A stretch of 5,741 bases of DNA from Deltaproteobacteria bacterium (GTDB taxonomy: Bacteria > Desulfobacterota > Desulfobulbia > Desulfobulbales > Desulfobulbaceae): NCBI GenBank assembly GCA_013151365.1, contig JAADIK010000178.1, forward strand, positions 1 through 5,741. Direction: 5' to 3'. Of this stretch, positions 5,521 to 5,741 are shown piece after piece (within the stretch, counting starts at the first letter, position 1; every line of letters begins with the position of its first letter). The translations under genes and the position numbers were made by a program. The notes beneath the pieces were generated by a model. It worked only from the letters and a program-made list of their open reading frames with translations, was not told where the DNA came from and did no database searches.

Positions 5521-5654
5521 GCAAAATGGTTCGTTGTTTTCTTTATGGCACCGGAGTGATGATGAGCCACAAGGGAGGAGTTCGTCCGGGCGGCGCGACG
5601 AAATCCGACCCGAATCCGGGCGTTGAGAATCAGGACGGCGACTCTGCGGACTTA

Positions 5655-5741
5655 GGGCCTGTAAGAAAATAACAAGAACATCTTGCATCTCATCTTCAGG
5701 CCATCTTTGGCTACGGCGCAATCGCAAAATCCTCGACGTAG
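5655..5741. repeat. possible dispersed intergenic repeat, cut by the window end
   Basis: The stretch GGGCCTGTAAGAAAATAACA onward, through GGCTACGGCGCAATCGCAAA to the last base, reads like an intergenic unit I recall from other Desulfobacterota genomes, but this is memory and not a search. It contains GGCCTG (5656-5661) inverted to CAGGCC (5697-5702), and CAAGA (5673-5677) inverted to TCTTG (5681-5685). No gene is seen here or in the adjoining 5529-5654, which contains only short hairpins such as TTCGTC/GACGAA (5581-5602). Confidence 0.25.

Noticed and set aside
5429..5524. N-terminal extension of the FadR-like protein to an ATG at 5524
   Set aside because: The added 32 codons read through a perfect TTGACA box and the operator palindromes, give an AT-driven hydrophobic stretch, and lie before the normal TetR N-terminus.
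5559..5672. Small + strand frame of 37 codons starting ATGATGAGCCACAAG, with GGAG just before it
   Set aside because: The product is a low-complexity Gly/Pro/Asp-rich peptide without recognisable features, and it runs into the suspected repeat. It could be real but nothing beyond the GGAG supports it.
1..5741. CRISPR array, tRNA, rRNA, toxin-antitoxin pair or defence system
   Set aside because: No regularly spaced repeats, cloverleaf, rRNA-like sequence, or recognisable nuclease, toxin or defence domain was seen on either strand.

Overview
The window looks like chromosomal DNA from a Gram-negative bacterium, most likely Desulfobacterota (the old Deltaproteobacteria, possibly a Desulfobulbales-like sulfate reducer). 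This is inference from the style of the RpoH, GreA, DegT-family and FadR-like proteins, the moderate GC content, and an intergenic repeat of a type I associate with that phylum. No rRNA or other strong phylogenetic marker is present.

Layout: positions 1-497 hold no convincing gene. They contain a small MITE-like inverted-repeat element (81-223), a T-tract, a GC-rich structured stretch (about 248-395), and a cluster of TTACA/TGTAA half-sites just before the first gene. Four genes follow on the + strand: an RpoH-type heat-shock sigma factor (about 498-1502), a PLP-dependent DegT/DnrJ/EryC1/StrS sugar aminotransferase (1582-2778), an exported tetratricopeptide-repeat protein (2782-4206) that starts 3 to 9 bases after the aminotransferase stop, and the transcription elongation factor GreA (4318-4803). 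A TetR-family regulator closely resembling Bacillus-type FadR lies convergently on the - strand (5428-4832). Its promoter region carries palindromes that resemble the known FadR operator. The last 210 bases hold no convincing gene and end in what may be a dispersed repeat.

How the genes relate: three of the five are transcription factors (heat-shock sigma, GreA, FadR-like repressor). The aminotransferase and TPR protein form a tight pair that could serve surface-polysaccharide or cell-envelope work, but no other glycan gene is present to confirm it. The most notable non-coding signals are the self-operator of the FadR-like gene and two terminator-shaped structures that each lie inside, or beyond, the opposing gene of the greA/fadR convergent pair. 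These would give long overlapping antisense transcripts. I did not find a clearly new defence or mobile system here.
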